A stretch of DNA of 64,000 bases from Chryseobacterium rhizosphaerae (GCF_003385455.1 NZ_QNUF01000002.1:186001-250000), one strand, 5' to 3'; positions 1-8,943 are shown, counted from the stretch's first letter. Notes: generated by a model not told the origin, from the letters alone. Numbers and translations: made by a program.

Positions 1-1
1 G

Positions 2-82
2 CAGGAAAGAGTTCCTGTTTCTGAACTGAGAAGGATCATTGATGAAAAGACCAACTTCAGAAATTTACTTTCTAAAATATAA
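2..82 (+). CDS. C-terminal end of an unidentified protein (partial)
   Basis: An open frame enters from the left edge and stops with TAA at 80-82, giving a tail of 26 residues that ends in RNLLSKI. A strong terminator hairpin follows 6 bp later, which supports this being a true gene end. The tail is too short and shows no motif, so I do not assign a function. Confidence 0.6.
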   Translation, partial: QERVPVSELRRIIDEKTNFRNLLSKI

Positions 83-87
83 TTTAA

Positions 88-118
88 GAGCCCTGATTTT
101 TCAGGGCTTTTTATTTTT
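88..118 (+). terminator. Intrinsic terminator
   Basis: Perfect 8-bp stem AGCCCTGA (89-96) and TCAGGGCT (101-108) with a TTTT loop, followed by a T-rich run to 118. It closes the partial gene at the left edge. Confidence 0.9.
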
Positions 119-152
119 GTAGACAATAGATGAATATATTACGGAATATTAT

Positions 153-160
153 TATTTTTG
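153..160 (+). promoter_or_regulatory. -7 box TATTTTTG for the lipoprotein at 192
   Basis: This is a perfect match to the Bacteroidetes -7 consensus TAnnTTTG, 31 bp before the start codon. I see no clear -33 TTG at the usual distance. Confidence 0.6.
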
Positions 161-191
161 ACGGACTTTAAAAACTAAAAAAATAATAACT

Positions 192-1016
192 ATGAAGAAA
201 TTAATTATTTCATCACTGGCTATGGCAGTGATCGTAAGCTGTAGCTCATCCAACGATAATCCGGAAGACAATAATAATGGCAGCAATAATAACACCCCTT
301 ATCTTTTAAAAAAATTTACCGAAGTTACTCCAGATGGACAATCTTATGTTGTAGAATATAAGTACGATGGAAACAAAATAACTGAGTCTTTTGACGTTAC
401 AGACAACGAAAAGGAAATATACACTTATGACGGGGACAATATCATAAAAACAGAATTGTTCAGGAATGGAGTCATGAAATACATGAGAGAATTTACCTAT
501 TCTAACGGAAGGCTCGCTTCTGAAAAAGTAACTAATAAAGAACAGGCCGGAACTTTGGTATACACCGAAAACTACCAGTACCTGAGTGATAACCATGTGA
601 GGTATAATGATTATAGCTCTGCTACATATAACCCATCAACAGGAACTTATTCCAATATACAATACGTTCAAAAAGATGTTTATCTTAATTCTAACGGGAA
701 TATAGCTTCTTCCAGCTATACGAACAATGGAACGACATATAATACTACCTTCCTTTATGACTCCAATAATCATCCTATGAAAAATGTAAAAGGTTTTGTA
801 AAAATGGAGATGTTTTCGCTTGATGATGGTGAAATGGCTTACAATAACCTGTTAAACTCGAACGGAAGTTATTCCGGGACCGTGAGCGGAACACGCAGCT
901 CCAGCGGGGTTCATACTCTTAATAGTTCCGATTATCCTACTAAATCGGTCATGACCTATAACAGCTCTTTTTTGGGAACCAATAAGCATACTTACCTTTA
1001 TGAGTATAACAAGTAA
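192..1016 (+). CDS. YD-repeat-like surface lipoprotein
   Basis: 274 residues. The N-terminus has a short hydrophobic signal and a lipobox (VIVSC) with the lipidated Cys at residue 17, then a flexible Asn/Ser-rich linker to about residue 36. The rest is a series of short strands with recurring YxYDGNxI, YTYDGDNI and FTYSNGRL units, which resemble YD/RHS-type beta repeats. Bacteroidetes lipoproteins of this type are common and mostly uncharacterised. It is flanked by terminators on both sides and is therefore monocistronic. I infer a beta-sheet surface lipoprotein; no enzymatic motif is visible. Confidence 0.8.
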   Translation: MKKLIISSLAMAVIVSCSSSNDNPEDNNNGSNNNTPYLLKKFTEVTPDGQSYVVEYKYDGNKITESFDVTDNEKEIYTYDGDNIIKTELFRNGVMKYMREFTYSNGRLASEKVTNKEQAGTLVYTENYQYLSDNHVRYNDYSSATYNPSTGTYSNIQYVQKDVYLNSNGNIASSSYTNNGTTYNTTFLYDSNNHPMKNVKGFVKMEMFSLDDGEMAYNNLLNSNGSYSGTVSGTRSSSGVHTLNSSDYPTKSVMTYNSSFLGTNKHTYLYEYNK

Positions 1017-1039
1017 TTATTTACTTTATTAACATACAT

Positions 1040-1071
1040 AGCCTTGAATAACTTCAAGGCTTTTTTATTTT
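1040..1071 (+). terminator. Intrinsic terminator
   Basis: 9-bp perfect stem AGCCTTGAA (1040-1048) and TTCAAGGCT (1053-1061) with a 4-nt loop and a following T run. It ends the lipoprotein gene at 192-1016. Confidence 0.9.
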
Positions 1072-1118
1072 CAACCTTATCTCTTAATTTATTATTTTAG
1101 ATTTCAAAAAATTCAAAT

Positions 1119-2651
1119 ATGAAAAAAATAACGTTCTTAATGTTTGGGCTGATCCAAACATTAGTATTTTCCCAAACTCAGGATTTGACGGCATTGGCCA
1201 CAGGAGACCATGTAGGGATGAACGCCTTATTCGATAATAAAGACAATCTTTATGGTTACATTTCTTTATATTCTTACGGAAAATCCGGAGAAAAGACTAA
1301 AAAGTTTGAATATGTTATCCTAGACAAAAACCTCAACCCCGTTGCCAATAAGGAATTCGAAGGAGATATTACAGCGGCTTCCTACAAAGGGTATGTGGAC
1401 TTCAAAGGACAAATCATTCTAAAACCTTCTATGATTGATTATTCTTTGATAAAAAGTAAAGAACTATTCACTCCCATTTCTATGATTATCGATCCAAAAA
1501 CCAATACGATTAAAAGAAAGATATATTATGACTACCAAGAAGATGGGACTTTCAAAGAAATCAATGAACCTCAAAGCTGGGAAACTCAACGTAAAGAAAC
1601 TCGTGATGAGAAAAAAGAGAAGGGATACAATTATATTTCCGCAGTAGGCGAATTGAAAGAAGGAGGATACTTTGCCCACGAATACAAGCTCTATAATAAA
1701 TATGTAAACGGTAACAGTCTTATCAGGTTTGATGAGAATAAAAAGGAAATATGGAGATACAAATACAATAGTGATGGGAATAAAAAAGTGTATACAACTC
1801 TAGCTATACTGGAAAGTGATGAAAACTATATATATTCTATCATGAAAAAAGTGGATAATGGGCAAAATGTATTCAGCCTTCTAGTTATTGATATGAAAAC
1901 CGGAAAAGAATCATCAAACAAACCTATTGAAGGCATCTTAACGGATAATACCCTTGATAATATCGAGTCTTACCGATCAGGATACAGGAAACTTACTAAT
2001 GAAAAGACTTTTGATGATAAATTTGTTTTGTTAGGCAGAAATTATGACCAGTCTGAAACTGTGGGATATGCAAGAATGATGGTCAATAAAACTGACTTTA
2101 CTGTAGATAGCCGATGGATCAATTTCACCCCGGATCTTGAAACTTTTGTTCCCGCAATCAATAGAAACGGCTATGTAGAAAACGATTATTTGCTTCAAAC
2201 CAAGGATATGTACTTTATGAGTGATGGAAGTGTAGGAATCCTTACGGAAAAATTCAAAGGGGACGGGGTATACACCACTCCAAAAACTACAGACCTTGTT
2301 TATATCTACACAGATAAAGATTTCAAAGTAAAAAATGTTCAGGTTTTTAAAAAGGAAAAAACAAAATGGAGCAACAATGATTACCTGTTTTCACAATATC
2401 TCAACGGAGGTAAGGATGTGGTCTTTTTCTATCGCGATTATCAAAAAGACGAAGTTACCAGACAGAAAAGATGGAACCTTTTCATCAACACCATTATCGA
2501 CGGAAAGTTTAAACAGGAGACCATTCCTATTTCAGAAAAAGATAATTACACGGTAATCCCATACGTAGGAAAAGAGGGTTATATTTTACTTCGTGAGTTT
2601 AATGAAAAAGAGAAATTCAATAAAATCCGTTTGGAAAAACTGAACTACTAG
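1119..2651 (+). CDS. Large secreted protein of unknown function
   Basis: 510 residues with a signal peptide (MKKITFLMFGLIQTLVFSQ, cleavage near residue 19-20) and no lipobox. The mature part is rich in lysine and aromatic residues, with recurring phrases such as FDENKKEIWRY, VIDMKTGKE and LLGRNYDQSE. This pattern is seen in beta-propeller-like periplasmic proteins of Bacteroidetes. I do not recognise the family. It lies alone between two terminators. A degenerate -7 box (TATTTTAG, 1093-1100) is 18 bp upstream of the start. Confidence 0.75.
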   Translation: MKKITFLMFGLIQTLVFSQTQDLTALATGDHVGMNALFDNKDNLYGYISLYSYGKSGEKTKKFEYVILDKNLNPVANKEFEGDITAASYKGYVDFKGQIILKPSMIDYSLIKSKELFTPISMIIDPKTNTIKRKIYYDYQEDGTFKEINEPQSWETQRKETRDEKKEKGYNYISAVGELKEGGYFAHEYKLYNKYVNGNSLIRFDENKKEIWRYKYNSDGNKKVYTTLAILESDENYIYSIMKKVDNGQNVFSLLVIDMKTGKESSNKPIEGILTDNTLDNIESYRSGYRKLTNEKTFDDKFVLLGRNYDQSETVGYARMMVNKTDFTVDSRWINFTPDLETFVPAINRNGYVENDYLLQTKDMYFMSDGSVGILTEKFKGDGVYTTPKTTDLVYIYTDKDFKVKNVQVFKKEKTKWSNNDYLFSQYLNGGKDVVFFYRDYQKDEVTRQKRWNLFINTIIDGKFKQETIPISEKDNYTVIPYVGKEGYILLREFNEKEKFNKIRLEKLNY

Positions 2652-2656
2652 ATAAA

Positions 2657-2685
2657 AAAGAATCCTGATGATATCAGGATTCTTT
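2657..2685. terminator. Bidirectional terminator between convergent genes
   Basis: 13-bp perfect stem, AAAGAATCCTGAT (2657-2669) and ATCAGGATTCTTT (2673-2685), with a 3-nt loop. It serves the secreted protein on the left. The stop codon of the minus-strand protease (2674-2676) lies inside the right arm. Confidence 0.85.
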
Positions 2686-3987
2686 AATTTGATAATAATC
2701 TGTAATATTTTTTATTTCATCCAGACTCAGATTCCACATAAAAGTCAAAAACTGCTGATAGCTTTCGCTTTGATTCTTGGGTTCTACCCTGTCTAAGTAT
2801 CTGTTGAGATTATAATTTTTTCTGGCTTCATATATTTTAGAAAAACATTTCCCCAACCATCTTTTATAATATTTTTCTTCTTCATCATCCTGTAGAAACT
2901 GCATGGTTATATAAATCCCTAACCCATAGTCTTCAGCATGAAAATAATTGGGTATGGCTTCCATTTTCGCTGTTTTCTTTAACGCAATAAAAGAATCGGT
3001 AGGGTCTCCCGATGGATTTAAAGTTGTAAGCTCTGTAAATGTTTTTTTCAACATAGCTATTCTTCTCGACATTTCAGGATGGGATGCCAGAGAATCTTTA
3101 TCCAGTTTTTCTTTATAAAAATTATAATTGTATAGCGAAAAGTCTTCTTTTTTCATCCATTTATCATTGAAAGCTTGCTTTGGAAGATTAAAAAGTTTTT
3201 TATATGTTTCCATTTTGAGCTCCCGTGGTGAAATGGTATCAAAGTCTTGCAATCTCTGAAGTGCATTCACAAATTCGGACTTCTTAAAATTACTGTTTTT
3301 AAAAATTATATATCCCAAAGAATCTGCCTGTATTTCCTGCTGTCTTCTTTCTACTCCTCTTTTGTAGACTTTGTTTTTCAAAATATCAAAAGCCTTCTGG
3401 TTCTGACTCTGGCTACGGTTGGGAGTGGTTGCTTTAATATCTTGAACTCTAATTTTATCAAGTTTATCCTGCTCAATAATCTTTAAAAAAGATTTCAAGG
3501 AATGCTCTTGAATTTTGTGTCCTAATTCATGTGAGATTACTGCTGCAATCTGTTCTTCATTGTTAAACCAACCGTAAAGTCCCATGTTGATAACAAAAGT
3601 TCCATCTGCAAGACAGTAAGCATTAGGAGTATTATCTCTTGCTATTAGAATTTTCAGATCCTGGGGAATCTGGGGATTATTTTTTTTAAGACGCTGAATC
3701 AAGGACTGTATACTGGTTTCAAATTCAGATTTAAAGATAAAATCTTTATTCTTCACCTGCTTTTCAAAGTCTGTTCCGAATTCATTATAAATCTTTGATA
3801 ACGCTGAACCTGTCTTCCCAGAATACTGTGATTTTAATCTTTTAATGGTAGATTCATTGTTCCCGGCAAAACTTTTCAAAAATTCTTTTCTCTGAAAATA
3901 ATCTGCAGTGTCTATCGCTTTATAAGCCTGTGCTATCCCCATTGTCGAAAATAGGAAGCACAGTGATACAATAAGTTTTCTGATCAT
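2674..3987 (-). CDS. Secreted M48-family metalloprotease
   Basis: 437 residues. A signal peptide ends near residue 20 (FLFSTMGIAQA). The zinc-binding HExxH motif is HELGH at residues 153-157, and the third ligand is Glu218 in EIQAD. Both are diagnostic for peptidase family M48, with the protease domain spanning about residues 85-235. The C-terminal 200 residues are helical, lysine-rich and not assigned. The protein is probably periplasmic and may act in envelope protein quality control like BepA; that role is inferred. A -7-like TATTTTTG on the minus strand (4013 to 4006) lies upstream of the start. Confidence 0.88.
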   Translation of the reverse strand: MIRKLIVSLCFLFSTMGIAQAYKAIDTADYFQRKEFLKSFAGNNESTIKRLKSQYSGKTGSALSKIYNEFGTDFEKQVKNKDFIFKSEFETSIQSLIQRLKKNNPQIPQDLKILIARDNTPNAYCLADGTFVINMGLYGWFNNEEQIAAVISHELGHKIQEHSLKSFLKIIEQDKLDKIRVQDIKATTPNRSQSQNQKAFDILKNKVYKRGVERRQQEIQADSLGYIIFKNSNFKKSEFVNALQRLQDFDTISPRELKMETYKKLFNLPKQAFNDKWMKKEDFSLYNYNFYKEKLDKDSLASHPEMSRRIAMLKKTFTELTTLNPSGDPTDSFIALKKTAKMEAIPNYFHAEDYGLGIYITMQFLQDDEEEKYYKRWLGKCFSKIYEARKNYNLNRYLDRVEPKNQSESYQQFLTFMWNLSLDEIKNITDYYQIKES

Positions 3988-4005
3988 ATTTTTTCATCAA
4001 TAAAA

Positions 4006-4013
4006 CAAAAATA
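4006..4013 (-). promoter_or_regulatory. -7 box TATTTTTG for the M48 protease
   Basis: Perfect TAnnTTTG on the minus strand, 18 bp upstream of the start codon at 3987. It shares a 93-bp divergent spacer with the + strand promoter at 4057-4064. Confidence 0.5.
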
Positions 4014-4056
4014 GCTTATTTGGCAATTCATTTCCATTTTTCTACCTAAATTATTC

Positions 4057-4064
4057 TAAATTTG
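4057..4064 (+). promoter_or_regulatory. -7 box TAAATTTG for the serine hydrolase
   Basis: Perfect TAnnTTTG in the divergent spacer, 22 bp before the ATG at 4087. No -33 TTG is found at 17-23 bp upstream. Confidence 0.6.
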
Positions 4065-4086
4065 TTAGAGACCGATTCACGTGAAT

Positions 4087-5220
4087 ATGAGAATATTAAA
4101 GTATATGATAGGTGGAGCTGCAGCGGGTGCTGTAGCAGCTTATTTCCTGGGATATGATTATTTGTTTAGTGGTATTTCCAAAACCTATTTTAAAGGAAAA
4201 TCAAGCGCCTATATTGATGACGGAAATCTTTTCCCCAGCAATCCTATTGCTACTGAAGCACCCGAGCTCTGGGAAGAAGATTTTGACTACAACAAAAAAG
4301 AATTACCTAAACATTTAGTTGATAACCTAAAAGAGTCTAAAACAGCTGCTTTTGTAGTGATCCGAAATGGTAAAATTCTTCACGAACAGTATTGGGCCGG
4401 TTATAATCAGCTTTCACAGACCAATTCTTTCTCTATGGCAAAAGCCGTTACGGTAATGCTTTTGGGTAAAGCACTGGAGGAAGGAATTATAGGAAGTATT
4501 GATGAAAAACTTTCAGAATTTTATCCTGAACTCAAAGAAAAGGTGTTCGGAAATACAGTCACACTTAAAAATCTGGCTCAGATGGAAGCCGGACTTGACT
4601 GGGATGAGAATTACAATAATCCTTTCCTCCCCAACGCCAAAGCCTATTACGGGAAAAATCTTGTAAAAGCCGTATTCACAAGAAATTTTAAAGAAGAACC
4701 GGGAACAAAATTTGAATACCAAAGTGGATCTACACAGCTCCTGGGTTTCGCAATAAGAAAAGCATTAGGAAAACCGCTGGCAAGCTATCTTTCTGAGAAG
4801 TTCTGGATTCCGCTGGGTATGGAACAAAATGCCAAATGGAGCACAGACAACTACGGAATGGAGAAAACATATTGCTGTATTCATTCCAATGCGAGGGACT
4901 TCGCAAAACTGGGACAGCTGTTTCTGAATGACGGCAAAGTTGGAGATCAGCAGGTTCTTAATTCCGGCTTTATTGAAGACATGAGAACCCCAACAGAGAA
5001 ATCTGCAGGAATCTATGGTCAGGGACTTTGGATCAATCATGATAATCCGATTAAACATTATTATTTCCTTGGGCTACAGGGTCAGTATATTATTATGGTC
5101 CCTGAGCATAATATAGTCATTGTACGAACGGGAAGTTACTCCAACAGTCCTAAAAATGACAGAGGAAGACCGGATCAGGTAAAGTTCCTGGTGAATGAAA
5201 CCGTTCAATTATTTCAATAA
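4087..5220 (+). CDS. Beta-lactamase-family serine hydrolase (class C / PBP4*-like)
   Basis: 377 residues from the ATG at 4087; an in-frame GTG at 4081 would add two residues. Counting from that GTG, the nucleophile motif SMAK is at 118-121 (SxxK) and the second motif YQS at 213-215 (YxS/N). This is the standard pattern of the beta-lactamase/esterase EstB superfamily. The N-terminus is a single hydrophobic, Gly/Ala-rich membrane segment (about residues 8-30), so the enzyme is probably anchored in the inner membrane facing the periplasm. Its substrate cannot be told from sequence. The next gene starts 6 bp downstream, suggesting co-transcription. Confidence 0.88.
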   Translation: MRILKYMIGGAAAGAVAAYFLGYDYLFSGISKTYFKGKSSAYIDDGNLFPSNPIATEAPELWEEDFDYNKKELPKHLVDNLKESKTAAFVVIRNGKILHEQYWAGYNQLSQTNSFSMAKAVTVMLLGKALEEGIIGSIDEKLSEFYPELKEKVFGNTVTLKNLAQMEAGLDWDENYNNPFLPNAKAYYGKNLVKAVFTRNFKEEPGTKFEYQSGSTQLLGFAIRKALGKPLASYLSEKFWIPLGMEQNAKWSTDNYGMEKTYCCIHSNARDFAKLGQLFLNDGKVGDQQVLNSGFIEDMRTPTEKSAGIYGQGLWINHDNPIKHYYFLGLQGQYIIMVPEHNIVIVRTGSYSNSPKNDRGRPDQVKFLVNETVQLFQ

Positions 5221-5226
5221 AAAACA

Positions 5227-5838
5227 ATGGAGAAATACAGCCCTAAAATAGATGCTTATATCGAAAAATCCCAGGATTTTGCCAAACCGATTTTACATTA
5301 TATCCGTGAGACTGTTCATGAATGCTGTCCGGATGCGGAAGAAGCCATAAAGTGGAGTTTTCCTCATTTTTTGTACAAAGGAAAAAATCTTTGTGCGATG
5401 GCTTCATTTAAGCAACACTGCACCTTTGGATTCTGGTTGGAAAAAGAGATGAAAACCATGCAGGAAATGACGCTGGATATAGAAAAGAATTCTATGTTCA
5501 GTCTGGGAAAAATCACTAAGGTAGAAGATCTTCCATCAAAACCTCAACTTAAGAAGGCCATTCAAGAAGCTATGGAACTTACGGATATGGGAGTTACCAT
5601 GAAAAAAGCAGCTCCTTCCAAAACAGAAATGGAAGTTCCGGAATATTTTCAGGATGCTTTGCTTGCTAATGGAAAAGCATGGAACGTCTTTGAGAAAGCT
5701 TCACCCTCGTTCAGAAAAGAATATATCACCTGGATCACTGAAGCTAAAACTGAAGCTACCCGGAATAAAAGGATGGAACAGGCTTTGGAATGGATTGCAG
5801 AGGGCAAAGGGAGGAATTGGAAATATGAGAGAAAGTAG
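5227..5838 (+). CDS. DUF1801 (YdhG-like) plus OmdA-type C-terminal domain protein
   Basis: 203 residues, no signal peptide. The first 115 residues fit the DUF1801/YdhG alpha-beta fold (EAIKWSFPHFLYKGKNLCAMASFKQHCTFGFW). The C-terminal 60 residues (ALLANGKAWNVFEKASPSFRK, then a Lys/Arg-rich helix) fit the YdeI/OmdA bacteriocin-protection-like domain. This two-domain order is common in Bacteroidetes. The molecular role is unknown. It starts 6 bp after the serine hydrolase and is probably in the same operon. Confidence 0.85.
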   Translation: MEKYSPKIDAYIEKSQDFAKPILHYIRETVHECCPDAEEAIKWSFPHFLYKGKNLCAMASFKQHCTFGFWLEKEMKTMQEMTLDIEKNSMFSLGKITKVEDLPSKPQLKKAIQEAMELTDMGVTMKKAAPSKTEMEVPEYFQDALLANGKAWNVFEKASPSFRKEYITWITEAKTEATRNKRMEQALEWIAEGKGRNWKYERK

Positions 5839-5903
5839 AGATGCCTGGCAAGAAAAAAGCAGAAAGTTTTCCCCGACTTCAAACTATCGGGCAAGAAGAA
5901 ACA

Positions 5904-7175
5904 CTAATGAAACCTAAAATTAGCTTCAGGCAATGTATTATTCTTTAAGAAAGCTTCATATTCAGGAGACAGCTGTGCCCTGCCAAAGGTATTTTCACCG
6001 CTCATACTTCCAAGGCGGACTTTATCTTTCCCGAACTTGCGGTTCATAGCATCCATGGCCTTCATTACCGGAAGGTGCTGGTTTTGGGTATCTTCTTCAA
6101 AAAGACCGATCTGCCTTTGATCTTCGGGAACAAAATCATTGACTATAACGCCGGCTCTTTTATAATGAAAACCATCTTTATAAATCGATTCAAAAAGCTC
6201 ATTCACCACCCTTCCAATAATTATAGAGGAATTGGTAGGATTGGAAAGGACTCTGGTGACGGCATTTTTATATTCGGGAAGATCTTTTCGAAAGCGGTTG
6301 GTCTGCACAAAAACCGTGATCATTGTACAGCATGTACTCTGTTTTCGCAGTCTTTCAGAGCAATACATCCCAAAAGTTTCTACCCTTTCCCGTACCTCCT
6401 CTTTCTGAGTCAGCATCTCCATAAAGCTTCGGGTTACGGCTATAGATTTTTTAGGGGATGGTGAATCCAGTTCCAGCTGGCGGATTCCTTTCAGCTCATT
6501 AAGCATTCTTATCCCATGAATTCCCATGATCTTTCGGATCCACATTTCAGGCTTCTGAAGAAGATCCCAGGCTTTATAAACTCCACTGTCGTTCATTTTT
6601 ACAGCCAGTTTTCTTCCTATTCCCCATACATCTCCTATATTGAGCCATTTCAAAGCTTTCTCAATTTTTTCAGGGGTATCCAGGATATACACCCCATCAA
6701 ATTGATCAGGAAAGTCTTTCACAATTCTATTGGCCACTTTACACAACGTTTTGGTAGGGGCAATTCCAATGCTTACAGGAATGCTTTCCTTTTCTTCAAT
6801 TTCCTTCCTGATTTTATCACAGTATTCGTGGATGTCAATATACTTAAAGCCTGTAAGATCAAGGAAAAGCTCATCAATACTGTATACTTCGTACTCAATA
6901 ACATACGATTTAGCAATATTGATCACCTGCTGGCTTTTGTAATTGTACAGTTCAAATTTGGCAGAAAAACTTTTCACATCATGCTTCTGAAAGAGCTCTT
7001 TATATTTAAAAGCAGGAGCTGCCATAGGAATTCCCAAATCTTTTGCTTCCTTACTTCGGGACACCACACATCCATCGTTGTTGGAAAGCACCACAACGGG
7101 TTTGTTTTCAAGAGAAGGGTCTAAAGTCCGTTCACAGGAAACAAAAAAGTTATTGCAATCTACCAGAGCATACAT
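5904..7175 (-). CDS. umuC: Y-family translesion DNA polymerase, UmuC type
   Basis: 423 residues from the ATG at 7175. The start MYALVDCNNFFVSCER is the classic UmuC N-terminus with the first catalytic Asp. SIDELFLDLTG carries the second acidic pair. The region around IGIAPTKTLCKVANRIVKD and GDVWGIGRK fits the fingers and helix-hairpin-helix parts, and the C-terminal little-finger and clamp-binding region is present. A TTG codon at 7199 also opens the frame, but it is the last three bases of the -7 box TAATTTTG, so it cannot be in the mRNA. No umuD lies next to it, which is unusual. It probably performs error-prone bypass of lesions. Confidence 0.93.
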   Translation of the reverse strand: MYALVDCNNFFVSCERTLDPSLENKPVVVLSNNDGCVVSRSKEAKDLGIPMAAPAFKYKELFQKHDVKSFSAKFELYNYKSQQVINIAKSYVIEYEVYSIDELFLDLTGFKYIDIHEYCDKIRKEIEEKESIPVSIGIAPTKTLCKVANRIVKDFPDQFDGVYILDTPEKIEKALKWLNIGDVWGIGRKLAVKMNDSGVYKAWDLLQKPEMWIRKIMGIHGIRMLNELKGIRQLELDSPSPKKSIAVTRSFMEMLTQKEEVRERVETFGMYCSERLRKQSTCCTMITVFVQTNRFRKDLPEYKNAVTRVLSNPTNSSIIIGRVVNELFESIYKDGFHYKRAGVIVNDFVPEDQRQIGLFEEDTQNQHLPVMKAMDAMNRKFGKDKVRLGSMSGENTFGRAQLSPEYEAFLKNNTLPEANFRFH

Positions 7176-7196
7176 AATGAAGGATGAATATGTACA

Positions 7197-7204
7197 CAAA
7201 ATTA
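7197..7204 (-). promoter_or_regulatory. -7 box TAATTTTG for umuC
   Basis: Perfect TAnnTTTG on the minus strand, 21 bp before the ATG at 7175. It decides the start, because the alternative TTG start overlaps it. The 17-bp palindrome expected 10 bp further upstream (7215-7231) is absent here. Confidence 0.65.
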
Positions 7205-7290
7205 GAACTTTTAAAGTATAAAATCAGTTTCAGTTAAAAATTAACACCACTTTTAACACACTGTATTATACGTCATTAAATTTTTATAAT

Positions 7291-7325
7291 ACGACATGTT
7301 CTGTCGCATCAGCGCTTTAACTTGG
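7291..7325 (+). promoter_or_regulatory. Regulon site A: palindrome ACGACATGTTCTGTCGC with a -7-like box
   Basis: The 17-bp palindrome occupies 7291-7307. Exactly 10 bp later comes TAACTTGG (7318-7325), a -7 box with one mismatch to TAnnTTTG. The spacing is identical to the five other sites. In this orientation transcription would run into the 3' end of the antiporter gene in antisense. On the other strand the palindrome is 87 bp upstream of the umuC -7 box. Its target is therefore unclear. Confidence 0.7.
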
Positions 7326-7359
7326 TCTTCAAAAACCGGTATCTGTTGATCAATATGCC

Positions 7360-8943
7360 TTAAATCATTTTCAGGCGTTCTTCTTCCAAATCAAGCTGGA
7401 AAAGCTGATGGCGAATGATCTCTTCATCAATCGAAATATCCTTATTAAGTTCCGTGAGAAACTGCCTCTGGCTTTCAAGCATTTCGATAAAAACAGCTTT
7501 GATATTTTCGTTCATCCAGTCGGCATCATTAGCTTTATTCTTTTCTTCCCAATGCCTTAACAACCGTTCTATTCCTGCATGGCTGTTAAGTTCACTTTCA
7601 TGTTTATTTTTAAGAAAATGATAAACGTGTTCTCTTAATTTTTGTTTGATTTCCTTCCGGGCCAGTTCTTCTTTTTCTTCATCTATAAAGTCATCAAATA
7701 CTTTTCCATATTTTATAAAATAAGGCAATGTAAGCCCTTGTACCAAAAGAGTAAGCAGTATTACGACAAAGGTGATGAATAATATAAGGTTCCTGTTTGG
7801 AAAAGGAGTCCCATTTTCAAGAGTTATAGGAATAGCCAGTGCAGCTGCCAGAGATACCACTCCCCTCATTCCCGTCCATCCAAGTAAAATAGGCATCATC
7901 AGACGTCTTCCCATAGAAGATGCCCTGGGAGCTACAGAAGGACGAAAAATAATGGTGGCAATCATTGCAGCATAGGAGCTTATTATTCTGGCTACAATAA
8001 GAATAACGGTCACTAATATTCCATAATTAATTGCCGTTTTTAAAGCTATTCCTTCAGAGCGCAGCCCTCCTACGATTTCAGGAAGCTCCAATCCGATAAT
8101 TAAAAATACAATTCCATTCAGAATAAATACAAAACTTTCCCAGACACTATATCCTCTAATACGGCTGGTGCTGTTTAAAAATATCAATCGTTTTCCCGAC
8201 ATATATAATCCACCACATACCACAGCCAATACTCCGGAGCTGTGAAACTGTTCTGCCACCCAATACATTAAGTAAGGTTCAATTAAAGTCAGTGCAATAT
8301 CTGAAGAAGCCTCTGTAGGGAGGTGTTTATGCGCTTGTACAAAAATCCAGGCCAATAATAATCCAATTCCTGATCCTCCGATCATCATCCATAAGAAATC
8401 CAAAGAAGCGTCCTGCCATACAAACTGTCCGGTTCCTACAGCGATTAAGGCAAAACGAAAAATAATAAGCGAAGAAGCATCATTGAGTAAACTTTCTCCT
8501 TCCAAAACAGCTGCAGTCGTATTGGGAATTTTCACAAATTTCATAATGGCACCCGTACTTACAGCATCTGGCGGAGACACTATGCCACCCAATAAAAATC
8601 CCAGGGCAATGGTAAATCCCGGAATAAAATAATTGGCAGCAATGGCCACTGAAAATGCCGTAAAAAACACCACAAGGAAAGCAAAGCTTCCAATGATACG
8701 CCACCATCTCTTCATTTCTTTAAAGGAAATGGACCAGGCAGCTTCAAATAAAAGCGGCGGTAAGAATATGAAAAAGATAAGATCGGGATTGATCTTTACC
8801 ACAGGCAAACCGGGTATAAAACTGACAAGAAGGCCAAATACAACCAGCAAAATCGGATAAGCGATTTTTAATTTAACAGCCCACATATTTAATAATACAA
8901 TAGCGGCTATCATTGCCAAAAAAAAAGGTAATATGGTGTGCAT
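7360..8943 (-). CDS. Na+/H+ antiporter, CPA1/NhaP family
   Basis: 527 residues from the ATG at 8943. An in-frame ATG at 8982 would add 13 residues and is also possible, because the -7 box TATATTTG is at 9016-9009. The protein has about 12 hydrophobic membrane spans. Family motifs are GIVSPPDAVSTGAIMK, the loop GESLLNDASSL and GWTGMRGVVSLAAAL, all typical of monovalent cation/proton antiporters of CPA1. A charged cytoplasmic tail of about 115 residues follows the last span. Role: pH and sodium homeostasis in the inner membrane. The first 55 residues of the longer open frame are basic and non-homologous in appearance, so I exclude them. Confidence 0.9.
   Translation of the reverse strand: MHTILPFFLAMIAAIVLLNMWAVKLKIAYPILLVVFGLLVSFIPGLPVVKINPDLIFFIFLPPLLFEAAWSISFKEMKRWWRIIGSFAFLVVFFTAFSVAIAANYFIPGFTIALGFLLGGIVSPPDAVSTGAIMKFVKIPNTTAAVLEGESLLNDASSLIIFRFALIAVGTGQFVWQDASLDFLWMMIGGSGIGLLLAWIFVQAHKHLPTEASSDIALTLIEPYLMYWVAEQFHSSGVLAVVCGGLYMSGKRLIFLNSTSRIRGYSVWESFVFILNGIVFLIIGLELPEIVGGLRSEGIALKTAINYGILVTVILIVARIISSYAAMIATIIFRPSVAPRASSMGRRLMMPILLGWTGMRGVVSLAAALAIPITLENGTPFPNRNLILFITFVVILLTLLVQGLTLPYFIKYGKVFDDFIDEEKEELARKEIKQKLREHVYHFLKNKHESELNSHAGIERLLRHWEEKNKANDADWMNENIKAVFIEMLESQRQFLTELNKDISIDEEIIRHQLFQLDLEEERLKMI

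Noticed and set aside
6516..7124. 202-residue open frame on the + strand opposite umuC
   Set aside because: It lies fully antisense to a well-supported polymerase gene, has a composition typical of an antisense frame, and no promoter or motif.
7176..7199. TTG start that extends umuC upstream by 8 residues
   Set aside because: The TTG is the tail of the -7 box TAATTTTG (7204-7197), so it cannot lie in the mRNA; the family N-terminus begins at the ATG at 7175.
7215..7231. A palindrome copy at the expected place upstream of the umuC -7 box
   Set aside because: The bases there do not match RCGWCAHGTTYYGWCGC in either direction, so umuC does not have the standard regulon promoter.
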